Below the pieces are notes generated by a model. The model worked only from the letters and a program-made list of their open reading frames with translations, did not search any database and was not told the origin of the DNA. A stretch of 64,000 nt of DNA from Bacteroidales bacterium. Lineage in GTDB: Bacteria; Bacteroidota; Bacteroidia; Bacteroidales; Muribaculaceae. The translations under genes and the position numbers were made by a program. The stretch lies in contig CAAGDX010000025.1 of NCBI GenBank assembly GCA_900768685.1, positions 1 through 64,000 of the forward strand, written 5' to 3'. This document shows positions 25,861 through 35,314 of this stretch, one piece after another; within the stretch, counting starts at the first letter, position 1, and the number at the start of each line of letters is the position of its first letter.

Positions 25861-28077
25861 TTAGTTTATGCGGGAAACTGTTTGTACTCCGTTGATAGTC
25901 TTGACTTTAGAGCAAAGATCGTTAGCGATTTCGCTATCTGCCACGTTAATCCAAAGGTCGCAGTGGAAAACTTCTTTTTCCGCTTCTATGTCCAGTTTGC
26001 GGATATCAATGGCGAGGTGAGAAGAAATCATGGAAGTCAATTCTTGGAGTATTCCGAAGCGGTCTATACCTTCAATATGTATTCTTGCCAGGAAAGAGCC
26101 GGTCTGCACGTCCCAACGGGTAGAAACTATTCTCGGACCGTAGCTTGACTTGAGTGCCATGGCACGAGGACAGTCAATTGAGTGAACTTCCACCTCGTTG
26201 TCATCGTTGATGAATCCGAGTACGGAATCACCGGGGATTGGAGAGCAACAAGATGCGATTTTGAAATTTGCACCGGTTTCGTCGCGGTGAAGAACGTATG
26301 TTTCTTTTACGTTTATCTGCGGTTTTTCCTTGGCAGGCTCCGGTTTTGCTTTTTTTGAGCGGAAAAGCATACGAGATAGGAAAGATTCGCTCTGCTTTTT
26401 TACGAGTTTTACGGTGTAATCGTCGAGTGTGATTTCGTCGTTACCTATTTTGTAATAGAAATCATCGCGATTCTGCACCTTATAGTTGCCAATAAGTTTG
26501 GTGAAAATTTCGTTTGTTTCGTTTATGGCGTTATCGTCAAGGAATTTGAGGTAAAGTTCTCTACCACGAGCAATTATGGGCTTCATAGCGTGGCTTAAGG
26601 CTTGACGCAGACCTGTTTTAGCCTTAGCTGTCACGAGGAAAGAACTCCACTCTTTACGTGGCATTTGAGACTGTGATGTGAGGATTTCCACTTGGTCTCC
26701 GCTGGTAAGTTTATGGCTCAGCGGCACCAATTTATGGTTCACTTTTCCGGCAATGCAGTGTGCTCCAAGTTCCGAGTGCAGTTCAAAGGCAAAGTCCAGC
26801 ACAGTGGCACCTGCAGGAAGGTTTAGCAGTTCGCCTTTGGGCGTAAACACCACAATTTCAGAGGCAAAGAGGTTGAGTTTGAGAGTATCCAGGAAGTCGA
26901 TGGCATTCGGGTTCGGGTCGTCAAGAATGTCCTTTATGGTTTGGAGCCAAGCACTGAGTTCGCTTTCTTCCTCACCTTCGCCGATTTTGTATTTCCAGTG
27001 AGCGGCAAAACCTTTTTCCGCAATTTCGTCCATTCGGCGAGAACGAATTTGAATTTCCACCCAGTTACCGTCCGCACCCATCACAGTCATGTGTAATGCT
27101 CTGTAACCGTTGGCTTTAGGCTGGTTAATCCAGTCGCGAGTGCGAGTAGGGTGAAGTTTGTAGATTTTGGAAATCATATTGTAGATGTTCCAGCACATCA
27201 TACCTTCCTGAGCAGGGTCATCACATTCAAATACGATACGCATGGCATAGAGGTCATACACCTCTTGGAATGGAACGTGCTTTTTTATCATCTTATTCCA
27301 GATGGAATATACGGACTTCATTCTTGCTTTGGCTTCAAACGTAAGTCCCATAGCCTGAAGCCCTTTCACGATAGGAGTGGAGAAATCCGTGTAAACTTGT
27401 CGGCGTTTTTCTTCAGATTTTTTTATCTGTTCCGTGATGTGAGCGTATTCATTAGGGTGTTCGTATTTGAAAGCGAGGTCTTCAAGTTCCGTTTTTATGG
27501 CAAAGAGTCCGAGTCGGTGAGCAAGTGGAGCGTAGATGTAAAGCGTTTCTCCGGCAATTTTGTACTGCTTGGCAAGAGCCATAGAGCCGAGAGTACGCAT
27601 ATTATGGAGCCTGTCTGCCATTTTAATTAGCACCACGCGAATGTCTTCCGACATTGTGAGGAGCAGTTTGCGGAAGTTTTCCGCTTGTGCAGAGGCTTTT
27701 TCACCGAAAATACCACCGGAAATTTTGGTAAGTCCTGCCACGATTTGTGCAATTTTAGGTCCGAAATTGTTTTCGATGTCTTCCACGGTGTAGTCCGTGT
27801 CTTCCACCACGTCGTGGAGCAGAGCGGCACAAATGGAGGTAGAGCCGAGACCTATTTCCTTACTTGCAATTTGAGCCACGGCAATAGGGTGGAGGATGTA
27901 AGGTTCTCCGGAGCGTCGGCGTATTCCATTGTGTGCTTCCTTAGCAAAGGCGAAAGCACGTTTGATGATTTCCACTTTTTTGCGGTGGTTGCTATTGATG
28001 TAGCCGGTGAGAAGTTCATTGAAAGCGTCCTCAATCATCTTCTCTTCTTCTTCCGGAGTTTTATTGTACTCGTTCAT
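25861..28077 (-). CDS. (p)ppGpp synthetase/hydrolase, RelA/SpoT family
   Basis: 738 residues, bifunctional Rel layout. HD hydrolase domain (about 45-200) with PYILHPIAVA, LLHDVVEDTDY and MADRLHNMRTL, intact. Synthetase domain (about 245-365) with YDLYAMRIVF, PKANGYRALHMTV and VEIQIRSRRMDEIAEKG. A TGS domain (about 400-460, VVFTPKGELLNLP) and a C-terminal ACT domain follow. Makes and degrades ppGpp in the stringent response. Both catalytic domains look functional. Located just upstream of pgpH on the same strand. Confidence 0.95.
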   Translation of the reverse strand: MNEYNKTPEEEEKMIEDAFNELLTGYINSNHRKKVEIIKRAFAFAKEAHNGIRRRSGEPYILHPIAVAQIASKEIGLGSTSICAALLHDVVEDTDYTVEDIENNFGPKIAQIVAGLTKISGGIFGEKASAQAENFRKLLLTMSEDIRVVLIKMADRLHNMRTLGSMALAKQYKIAGETLYIYAPLAHRLGLFAIKTELEDLAFKYEHPNEYAHITEQIKKSEEKRRQVYTDFSTPIVKGLQAMGLTFEAKARMKSVYSIWNKMIKKHVPFQEVYDLYAMRIVFECDDPAQEGMMCWNIYNMISKIYKLHPTRTRDWINQPKANGYRALHMTVMGADGNWVEIQIRSRRMDEIAEKGFAAHWKYKIGEGEEESELSAWLQTIKDILDDPNPNAIDFLDTLKLNLFASEIVVFTPKGELLNLPAGATVLDFAFELHSELGAHCIAGKVNHKLVPLSHKLTSGDQVEILTSQSQMPRKEWSSFLVTAKAKTGLRQALSHAMKPIIARGRELYLKFLDDNAINETNEIFTKLIGNYKVQNRDDFYYKIGNDEITLDDYTVKLVKKQSESFLSRMLFRSKKAKPEPAKEKPQINVKETYVLHRDETGANFKIASCCSPIPGDSVLGFINDDNEVEVHSIDCPRAMALKSSYGPRIVSTRWDVQTGSFLARIHIEGIDRFGILQELTSMISSHLAIDIRKLDIEAEKEVFHCDLWINVADSEIANDLCSKVKTINGVQTVSRIN

Positions 28078-28173
28078 ACCTTAGGACTGTGCTTTTTGGA
28101 TAATACTTTTTCTCAATAAGCAAAATTACATACATTTTTTTAAATTTTATGTATTTTTTAAGATAAAAAATGC

Positions 28174-28200
28174 GAGCTACACTAAAAATAAGTATAGCCC
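28174..28200 (-). terminator. Terminator after the T9SS cargo gene
   Basis: Minus strand: GGGCTATACT (28200-28191) pairs with AGTGTAGCTC (28183-28174), 10 bp with two G-U pairs, followed by GCATTTTTTATC. Lies 20 bp beyond the stop of the leftward gene. Confidence 0.8.
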
Positions 28201-28220
28201 GTATAGTTGTTATCTTTATG

Positions 28221-29774
28221 TTACTTTGCAATTTTTGCAGTATGGACACCTGTGGCTGTTATGACTTTCACCAGATAGATGCCTTTTGCAAGAGAATTGA
28301 GGTTTGCACTGTTGGAATCAGTGGAAATTACGTTGCGTCCGCAAGTGTCATAGACGTAAATGCTTGAGTTCTCGCTGTTTGATGCATAAATTATTCCGCC
28401 GGAGATACTGATAAAATCATCTGCAAATGCAGATTTTATGCCGGAATCGCCTCCTTCCTCAAAAGTCAAATCATCAATGGCAATGCCTGAAGCACCGGCA
28501 TCGGAAACAGCGTGGAAACCGAGATAAACGGTTTGCGGAGCGTCAAAAGTAATTACGTTTGATGCTTCAGAGTAGGTTTCAGACGTAATAGGATTGTATT
28601 CCGCAATTTTGCTTGTCATAGCTTCCGGAGAGGCTTCATTTCCGTAGTAAACGGCAAATTTTTCCGGTGTGGTATCAAGTCCGCGATACCAAAATTTAAG
28701 TGTGTAATTACCGGAACTTACCGGCAATGGCTCCAAAATCAGCCAGTCGTCAGCAGCATTGTCTGCATCGCCTCTGAAACAAACATATCCTGTGCCTGTG
28801 CGTGCAATTTCCGTTGTTTCAGTATCTTCCGCAATAGCCCATGTGCCGCTGTCGCTATTTTGGTTGAAAATTTTTGTTTCGTCATTGTAATCCGCTTGTT
28901 CAAAACCTGTTGCGTAAGGGATTTCCGCAGGAGCGATATGGCGGACGGAAACGGATTTACTGTTATTGTCCGGGTTGTAGTCCCGAGGGTGTGCTATAGC
29001 CACTTTAATGTCGTAGAGGTGGCGAGGTTTGGAAAGGTCGATAGTGCCTTTTAGAGTGTAAGTTGCATCGGAACTACCAACGGTAGTGCAGAAATAGCCT
29101 GTTTCTTCAAGCACTTTTTCGCCGTCAACATATACTTCAAACGGGTAGGTGTTGTTATCGCAATAGCCTACATTGCGAACTTTTACCTTAACTTGCTCAG
29201 TAGCAGACAGATTGCTTCCGCTTACGGGAGACAGAATTTCCACCATTTTGAGGTCCACAAGGCTTTCTTTTTCTTCGCATACGAAATCGGAGAGGTAAAG
29301 AGTTCCCTGATTTTTCTCTGAATGGATGTAGAATCCAATGTAAAACGGCTTTCCTGCGGTGGTTTCATTCTGTATAACAAATTTGGAATAAGAGCCTGCG
29401 AAGATTTCCGAGAAGTTTGTCATAGGATACATTTCGTCAATATTTGGAGTATTGCCAACAAGAATCATCAAGGCTTCCGTGCCTGTGCTTGCAGAGAGAT
29501 TGAAATGTACAATCACATTGCCGTTAATAGTTGGAATTATAGCCGAAGAGATTAACACGTCATCGGCTTCATTTGTTTCGTGAGCGGTGTAATAAACTTG
29601 TTTGCCGGGTTCGTTTTCGCTGTTAAAACTCCAAGAATTACCATCGTCATTCCAGTCTAAAACGGTCCATTTCTCAAACTCCTCACGAGTGCTGAAGTCT
29701 GTTGAATAGATTGTCTGAGCATTGGTGCAGAGCACTGCCGACGCCAAAATAAGAAACGTGTAAAATTTCCGCAT
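28221..29774 (-). CDS. Secreted choice-of-anchor protein with T9SS sorting domain
   Basis: 517 residues. Signal peptide MRKFYTFLILASAVLCTNA. Two jelly-roll-like modules, about 20-165 (TIYSTDFSTREEFEKWT, DGNSWSF) and about 285-430 (IPYATGFEQADYNDETKIF, WAIAEDTET), resemble choice-of-anchor/cleaved-adhesin domains. Between them is a CARDB-like Ig domain (VDLKMVEILSPVSGSNLSATEQVKVKVRN). The final 70 residues (IYVYDTCGRNVISTDS, then LAKGIYLVKVIT) are a T9SS type A sorting signal. No catalytic motif is seen; a surface adhesin is plausible. Divergent from the sigma cassette. Confidence 0.88.
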   Translation of the reverse strand: MRKFYTFLILASAVLCTNAQTIYSTDFSTREEFEKWTVLDWNDDGNSWSFNSENEPGKQVYYTAHETNEADDVLISSAIIPTINGNVIVHFNLSASTGTEALMILVGNTPNIDEMYPMTNFSEIFAGSYSKFVIQNETTAGKPFYIGFYIHSEKNQGTLYLSDFVCEEKESLVDLKMVEILSPVSGSNLSATEQVKVKVRNVGYCDNNTYPFEVYVDGEKVLEETGYFCTTVGSSDATYTLKGTIDLSKPRHLYDIKVAIAHPRDYNPDNNSKSVSVRHIAPAEIPYATGFEQADYNDETKIFNQNSDSGTWAIAEDTETTEIARTGTGYVCFRGDADNAADDWLILEPLPVSSGNYTLKFWYRGLDTTPEKFAVYYGNEASPEAMTSKIAEYNPITSETYSEASNVITFDAPQTVYLGFHAVSDAGASGIAIDDLTFEEGGDSGIKSAFADDFISISGGIIYASNSENSSIYVYDTCGRNVISTDSNSANLNSLAKGIYLVKVITATGVHTAKIAK

Positions 29775-29812
29775 AGATGATTGCTGTTAATTAGTGATGA
29801 TTTTTATCGGTG

Positions 29813-29839
29813 CAAATTTACGTTATTTTTGTATCTTTG
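29813..29839. promoter_or_regulatory. Back-to-back promoters, T9SS gene and sigma factor
   Basis: TAAATTTG on the minus strand (29820-29813) and TATCTTTG on the plus strand (29832-29839) are both -7 matches, 11 bp apart, in the divergent gap. Confidence 0.6.
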
Positions 29840-29908
29840 AAAAATTTTTTTTGTTGTGAGGTTAGTTTTTTATATAGCTTGACTGTATTTATAGGCAAAA
29901 AAGAAATA

Positions 29909-30391
29909 ATGGACAAATCACAGATTGAGAAGCTTTTCCGGCAACATTATGCCAAGATGTACGTCCTTGCACGCACTCTGCTCTACGATGATGAAGAGAG
30001 CCGCGATGTGGTAAGCGACATTTTTGCAAAGGTTTATGAGGGTGATATCACTCTCACACAGCCAACGGAGTGTAGCTACTTGATGGCTGCTGTTCGCAAC
30101 CGTTGCCTCAACATCATAGAGCAGAAGCAGACACGCGAACGGCTTCGCGGACTCTATGCTCTTGAAGCCGATACCGCAAGTGCGGAAAATGACGATGAGA
30201 GATACAATGAGGTGATGGCATTTGTGGAACATCGTTTCTCTGGCACGGCTCTGCAAGTGTTGCAAATGAGATTTATTGATGGACTTGAGTGTAAGGAAAT
30301 TGCTTCCAGACTGAAAATCAGCACGGTGGCAGTGTATAAGCATCTGAATAGTGCTTTGAAAATCATTAAAGAAAACTATAAAAACCTATAA
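29909..30391 (+). CDS. ECF RNA polymerase sigma-70 factor
   Basis: 160 residues. Region 2 spans about residues 8-75 (FRQHYAKMYVLARTLL, DVVSDIFAKVYEG) and region 4 spans about 100-155 (ALQVLQMRFIDGLECKEIASRLKISTVAVYKHLNSALK), a helix-turn-helix for the -35-type element. The start is the ATG at 29909 because an upstream reading would begin inside the promoter. It is the first gene of a sigma / anti-sigma / receptor cassette typical of Bacteroidota cell-surface signalling. Confidence 0.93.
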   Translation: MDKSQIEKLFRQHYAKMYVLARTLLYDDEESRDVVSDIFAKVYEGDITLTQPTECSYLMAAVRNRCLNIIEQKQTRERLRGLYALEADTASAENDDERYNEVMAFVEHRFSGTALQVLQMRFIDGLECKEIASRLKISTVAVYKHLNSALKIIKENYKNL

Positions 30392-30395
30392 TACA

Positions 30396-31115
30396 ATGAA
30401 ACAGGATTCGTACAAGCTATTTGAGACAATAGAAAATGCCGATAATCTCAGTGAAAGCAAGCTTGAGGAACTTCTAGCAAGTTTGAGCGATGAGGAAGGC
30501 GAAATGTTTCGTGCTATGATAGCAACCAAACAAGCTATGCAACACAGTGAGGCACTGAAAATAGCCGACGGAGTTCGAGAAGAGGACTGGAAAGCCTTTG
30601 AGCGAAGAAACTTCAGTAATAATTCTGAAACAGAAATAAAGTTGGAGCAAGGAGAGATAATCAAGCCTAAATGGATTTTTATGTCAAAAAAATCTTTGTT
30701 GGGAAAAATTGCAGCAGCAGTGGCGGTTATAGTGCTATTCTCCGGAATAACATTGGCTGCAATAACCGGCTTTAAGTTTAGTTTTGCTCCGCAAGTAGAA
30801 ACTGACGATGTGGAAGAAACCATGGAGCAGGAAATTGGAGCACGAACGGAAGTAATTGCCGATTCTGCTGCAAAAGAAGCTCCCCAAACAGTCATTTTTG
30901 ATGAAGTTACACTTGAAACGATGCTCTCACAAATGGCTGCGTATTATGGTGTTTCAGTTCGGTTTACTGATGAGGATTTGCGGACAATCCGCATGCACTA
31001 TGAGTGGAATAAATCATTGACTCTTGAAAATAATGTTCAGTTGCTCAATAACTTCAGTAAAATAGAGGTGAGTATTGAGAATAAATTTATTACAGTTTCT
31101 AATACTGATGAATAG
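30396..31115 (+). CDS. Anti-sigma factor-like, FecR/DUF4974-type C-terminus
   Basis: 239 residues. The N-terminal about 100 residues are cytoplasmic and acidic, the expected sigma-binding part. One membrane helix at about 107-123 (AAAVAVIVLFSGITLAA) is followed by a periplasmic segment. The C-terminus TLETMLSQMAAYYGVSVRFTD, then WNKSLTLENNVQLLNNFSKIEVSIENKFITVS, matches the DUF4974 pattern of FecR-like proteins. It lacks the full FecR domain and is shorter than usual (about 300-400). Starts 4 bp after the sigma gene; 2 bp before the receptor. Confidence 0.82.
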   Translation: MKQDSYKLFETIENADNLSESKLEELLASLSDEEGEMFRAMIATKQAMQHSEALKIADGVREEDWKAFERRNFSNNSETEIKLEQGEIIKPKWIFMSKKSLLGKIAAAVAVIVLFSGITLAAITGFKFSFAPQVETDDVEETMEQEIGARTEVIADSAAKEAPQTVIFDEVTLETMLSQMAAYYGVSVRFTDEDLRTIRMHYEWNKSLTLENNVQLLNNFSKIEVSIENKFITVSNTDE

Positions 31116-31117
31116 CG

Positions 31118-33685
31118 ATGAAAAAGATTCTACTATTTATGTTACTGCACGTTATTGCATTTGTAGCAGTAGCACAGCGAGTTTCTCGCAATTATCAGCA
31201 TATATCTATGTCTGAGGTGCTGAAAGACTTGTCAAGTGCGGAAAGTGAATACAGCATCAATTTTATATATGATGAACTTGAAGATTTTACGGTTACTGTT
31301 CAGTTGCAAAATGTCACTATACCTGAAGCGGTTTATAAGGTCGTCGGCTTTTATCCGATAAGTGTAAAAGAAGACGGCAAGTCCATTTTCGTGGAATGTG
31401 TAAAAAAGATTGAAAATAAATTTTGCGGCAGAATAACGAATGGCTTGGGACAACCTCTTGAATATGCAAATGTAGCACTTCTATCACCGGCAGACAGCAC
31501 TTTTATCACAGGTGGTGTAAGTAATCTGAACGGTGATTTTGTAATTCCGTGCGAGCAAAAAGAAGTACTGGCAAAAGTTAGTTTTATAGGATACGAAACC
31601 GCCATTCACCGATTTAATAGTTCAAATTTTAAAATAATTGTGATGAAGCAGACCAGTTACGGACTTAAAACAGTTGAGGTTGCAAGATTACGTCGCACAG
31701 ACTATGTTGACCACTCCGTATATACTTTCTCTGAAGAACAGATAAAATTGTCTCGCCAATCGTATGACTTGCTGGCAACTCTTCCGGGACTTTATGTAGA
31801 AGCAGCATCCGGGAAAATTTCAAAAATTTCCGGTGGTAATGTTAAATTGCTTATAAACGGCATTGATGCCACGGAACAAGACCTGAAGCTTGTACCTGCA
31901 AATAAGGTGAAAAATGTGGAGTATTATCATTTTGCACCCACAAAATATGCCGACAGTGATGCCACTGTTATAAATGTGATTACCCACCGCCTTGATGATG
32001 GCTATGCTTTTGACTCGGGTATGCAAAGTGCGTTTACAACAGGTTTTGTCAATGCTTGGGCAGGTGCTCGCTATAATCGTGGCAATAATCAGTTTTCATT
32101 TAATTGGGGTATGAATTTGCGAGACTATGACGAATGGGAAGGAACAGACCATTATCGCTTTAATAGACTTGACGGCACTACTGCTGACTATACTTACAGT
32201 GAAAAACAAAAGTTTGGTTACACGGACAATTTTTTTTCGCTCAAATACACCAATGTTAACTCTTCAGGACGTGTTATGCAAGTGGAATTTAATCCCAAAG
32301 TTTCACACTATTTTTCCAATAGCCTTTCCGAGATAGATGCACGCGGTGATGACCGTTGGAGAAATGGTACAGGAAAGCGAGATAGCGAAACTAATAGTTT
32401 CAGTCCTACACTTGATGTTTATTTCAGTTCTCCCTTGCCACGAAATCAGGAAATTTCCGTGAATATCGTTGGAACTCATTACAATAACTCTAAAGATGAA
32501 TCAAACTTGCAGATGTGTGAACCGGCTCAAGCCGGAGAAGCGGACATAGTATTGCTTGACGACCGTGTGAACCAGAGCAACAGGAAATACTCTATTATCA
32601 GCGATGTAAATTATCAGAAAAAGTGGGATAGTAGCTATTCTTTTGACGTAAGGCTAATTTCCATATATGGTAACTCCGCATCTACGCTGAGCAATATGCT
32701 TTCCGGCTATCAAGACTATAGATACCGCACAAAAAATACGTATAACACACTATTTGCAGACTTTATCGGTACACTTTGTGGTTGGAATTACCGTATAGGC
32801 GGAAAACTTGTCCATGTGTACAACTCAAATAATGATGCATCTGAAAATACGTTTCAGGGTAGTCCGAGACTTATAGTTTCAAAGAGTATGGGCAAGCACA
32901 ACTATTTAAGATTGAGTGTACAGTCGTGGGCTGAAACACCGAGTATAAACCAACTCAGCACAAATACCACTCAGGTGATTCCCGGATTGCTTTCACAAGG
33001 TAATCCGTGGCTCAAAGCGTCACAGGTGTATATTGGAAGTATTTCACATTCGTATCAGCACGATTTGATATCCATTGATGAGTGGACAAGTTTAAAATAC
33101 ACCACTCATCCCATAAATCGCTATTATAGTTGGCATACTATAGAAGGAGAAGATTATATCGTGGGTTCGTGGGAGAATGCAAAGGAAAAATTGGAATGGG
33201 ATATTAGCGGGTCTGCTTATTATCGTCCATTTGGCAGTGAAATGCTTACAATTGGTGTATCTGTGCAAGGAGGGTATGTACATATAAAAAGTAACCTTAC
33301 GGGAAGTCGCTCCAAGTGGGTGTTTCTACCAAATTACATAATTCGTTTCCGTAAAGGAGATTTTGGAGCGAGTTATCGCGGAAACGTATCCGGGTGGTAC
33401 ATTGATGGTGCATATATGTCAAAACCTGAAAATCAGAGTGAACTGCAAGCCTTTTGGCAGCGAGGCAATGTGCGAGTGACTGCAACATGTCTATGGTTAT
33501 TAACTCGTAGCAAATATGGACAAAAACTGCTTGAAAATCCGATTCTTGAACGTCAGGAGTATCATCAAATCAATGATAATGCCTCTATGTTCACCCTTGG
33601 GGTTAGTTGGAATTTCTTTTCCGGCAAACGTATGAATGTGAATAAGAAACTTAACAACCGAGATAATGACTCCGGCTTGTTATAG
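31118..33685 (+). CDS. TonB-type outer-membrane receptor with N-terminal signalling domain
   Basis: 855 residues. Signal peptide (MKKILLFMLLHVIAFVAVAQ); STN-like domain (about 25-110, SMSEVLKDLSSAESEYSINF); carboxypeptidase-regulatory-like domain (about 112-185, GRITNGLGQPLEYANVALL); plug-like domain (about 205-290, SYDLLATLPGLYVEAASG); large beta-barrel to the end. The STN-like domain is what touches the anti-sigma factor in transducing receptors. No SusD partner follows, so it is an OMP_b-brl-type receptor rather than a SusC/SusD glycan pair. Ligand unknown. Confidence 0.88.
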   Translation: MKKILLFMLLHVIAFVAVAQRVSRNYQHISMSEVLKDLSSAESEYSINFIYDELEDFTVTVQLQNVTIPEAVYKVVGFYPISVKEDGKSIFVECVKKIENKFCGRITNGLGQPLEYANVALLSPADSTFITGGVSNLNGDFVIPCEQKEVLAKVSFIGYETAIHRFNSSNFKIIVMKQTSYGLKTVEVARLRRTDYVDHSVYTFSEEQIKLSRQSYDLLATLPGLYVEAASGKISKISGGNVKLLINGIDATEQDLKLVPANKVKNVEYYHFAPTKYADSDATVINVITHRLDDGYAFDSGMQSAFTTGFVNAWAGARYNRGNNQFSFNWGMNLRDYDEWEGTDHYRFNRLDGTTADYTYSEKQKFGYTDNFFSLKYTNVNSSGRVMQVEFNPKVSHYFSNSLSEIDARGDDRWRNGTGKRDSETNSFSPTLDVYFSSPLPRNQEISVNIVGTHYNNSKDESNLQMCEPAQAGEADIVLLDDRVNQSNRKYSIISDVNYQKKWDSSYSFDVRLISIYGNSASTLSNMLSGYQDYRYRTKNTYNTLFADFIGTLCGWNYRIGGKLVHVYNSNNDASENTFQGSPRLIVSKSMGKHNYLRLSVQSWAETPSINQLSTNTTQVIPGLLSQGNPWLKASQVYIGSISHSYQHDLISIDEWTSLKYTTHPINRYYSWHTIEGEDYIVGSWENAKEKLEWDISGSAYYRPFGSEMLTIGVSVQGGYVHIKSNLTGSRSKWVFLPNYIIRFRKGDFGASYRGNVSGWYIDGAYMSKPENQSELQAFWQRGNVRVTATCLWLLTRSKYGQKLLENPILERQEYHQINDNASMFTLGVSWNFFSGKRMNVNKKLNNRDNDSGLL

Positions 33686-33704
33686 TTAAGGCTCTTACTA
33701 TTGA

Positions 33705-35264
33705 CTATTCAATTACCCAGTCTTCTATTGTGTGAGTTTCGGAATTGAAGTTGATGCCAACTTTTATTATCGGCAGTCCTGTGAGGGCAAAGCGTGAAGG
33801 GTAATTTTTCAGATTTATCTGATTCATAGCAGCTTCCGCCGACTTATTCAGTTTGAGTTCAAAGAGGTAAAGTGCTTTGCCGGAGTTCATCACCATATCT
33901 ACACGACCTTTTGGTGTACGCACCTCCACATCCACATATCTGCCTAAAAGCGAGAATATTACGTAAAGCATTTGCTGATAATGCCCTTCGTAATTCGTAT
34001 TATCGCACTGCGGAATTGTGAGCAGATATTCTTGAAGGAGTCGTAGCATTTCGTTGAGGTCATCATTGTAAAGAGCCATATACATATTTGCAACGGTAGT
34101 AAGTCCAAAATATGGGTTTACACTGATATAATTAGGTAAAAGGCTCTGCATCAAGCCGATACGTATCTCATTGTTTGGGATATCCAAAGTATAGATATCA
34201 CTGATTTCATTGTATTTTTTAATGGTAAAATAGCCTGACTGATATAGCAACGGCATGATTGAGGTCATATTTTCCGTTGGTGCGTCAAAAGCAGGAGCCA
34301 TTAAGTCTGAAGGCTTGAGCATTGAAGGAATGACATTAAATTTCCTCATCATTTCTATGAGGAAAGTAGGAGTACCGCTTTCAAACCAATAACTTTGAAT
34401 ATTATTGTTTGCAAAAGCAAGCATTATGCTGAACGGATTGAAAATGTCCGGTGATGGCCAGGTGAAGTGATAGCCGTCGTATTTTTTCTTCAGTTCATCA
34501 AAAGTTTGTTCCGGAGTTTGCTCGTACTTAAGTGCCAGTCGCTCAACATAATCCCACATTTGATTTTTTACTTCATCTACGGTAATACCACAAACTGCCG
34601 CAAACTGTTCCAGCATACTGATGTTGTTCAGGTTGTTCAGTTCGCTGAAAATACTCAACTGAGAAAACTTTGTGATACCCGTGATGAACACAAATTTGAG
34701 ATATGGGTCACAATCTTTGAGCGGGGAATAGAAATTACGCATAATCTGTCGTAACTCATCTAACTTCACTTTCTCGTGAGCCACATCAAGCAGAGGTGCG
34801 TCATATTCATCAATGAGAATCACAACAGGCTTGCCCGTTCGCTTGTAAACCGCTTTTATTAAGTTTGTTAAACGCAAATTCGTGTCAGTAATATCAGATT
34901 TTATCCCGAATTTACTCTCATTGTCCTCCAGTATATATAGAAGGTATCTGACAAGTTCCTCTTTGCTCTTATGTTTGCCCGATGCCATGCTAAATTTCAG
35001 CACCGGATATTCCGTCCAGTCTTTCTCAACGGAATCTATAAACAGACCTTTGAAAAGTTCTTTTTTCCCTTCAAAAAAAGCCTGGAGAGTAGAAACAAGG
35101 AGCGACTTTCCGAAACGCCTTGGGCGGCTCAGAAAGATGTATTTACTCAGATTTATCATCTTGTAAATATACTCTGTTTTATCAACGTAAACACAGTTTA
35201 GATTTACAATGTCCTCAAATGTTTGCATGCCCACGGGCAGTCGTTTAAGTTTCATACCCTCCAT
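33705..35264 (-). CDS. AAA-ATPase-like / PD-(D/E)XK nuclease-fold protein, copy 2
   Basis: 519 residues, paralogue of 22200-23762. Walker A RPRRFGKSL, Walker B VVILIDEYDAP and nuclease D...ExK (FELKLNK) are unchanged. The two copies alternate between near-identity (residues about 18-95, 150-215 and 400-519) and strong divergence (about 97-145, 215-260, 365-395), as expected from gene conversion. Flanked on both sides by copies of a short AAGGCTCTTA motif (about 33689 and 35290). Convergent with the receptor gene; 50 bp from nqrF. Confidence 0.9.
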   Translation of the reverse strand: MEGMKLKRLPVGMQTFEDIVNLNCVYVDKTEYIYKMINLSKYIFLSRPRRFGKSLLVSTLQAFFEGKKELFKGLFIDSVEKDWTEYPVLKFSMASGKHKSKEELVRYLLYILEDNESKFGIKSDITDTNLRLTNLIKAVYKRTGKPVVILIDEYDAPLLDVAHEKVKLDELRQIMRNFYSPLKDCDPYLKFVFITGITKFSQLSIFSELNNLNNISMLEQFAAVCGITVDEVKNQMWDYVERLALKYEQTPEQTFDELKKKYDGYHFTWPSPDIFNPFSIMLAFANNNIQSYWFESGTPTFLIEMMRKFNVIPSMLKPSDLMAPAFDAPTENMTSIMPLLYQSGYFTIKKYNEISDIYTLDIPNNEIRIGLMQSLLPNYISVNPYFGLTTVANMYMALYNDDLNEMLRLLQEYLLTIPQCDNTNYEGHYQQMLYVIFSLLGRYVDVEVRTPKGRVDMVMNSGKALYLFELKLNKSAEAAMNQINLKNYPSRFALTGLPIIKVGINFNSETHTIEDWVIE

Positions 35265-35314
35265 TGTTTTGTAATTTTTATAAGTTATAAGGCTCTTATT
35301 TCCGAGAAATATAC

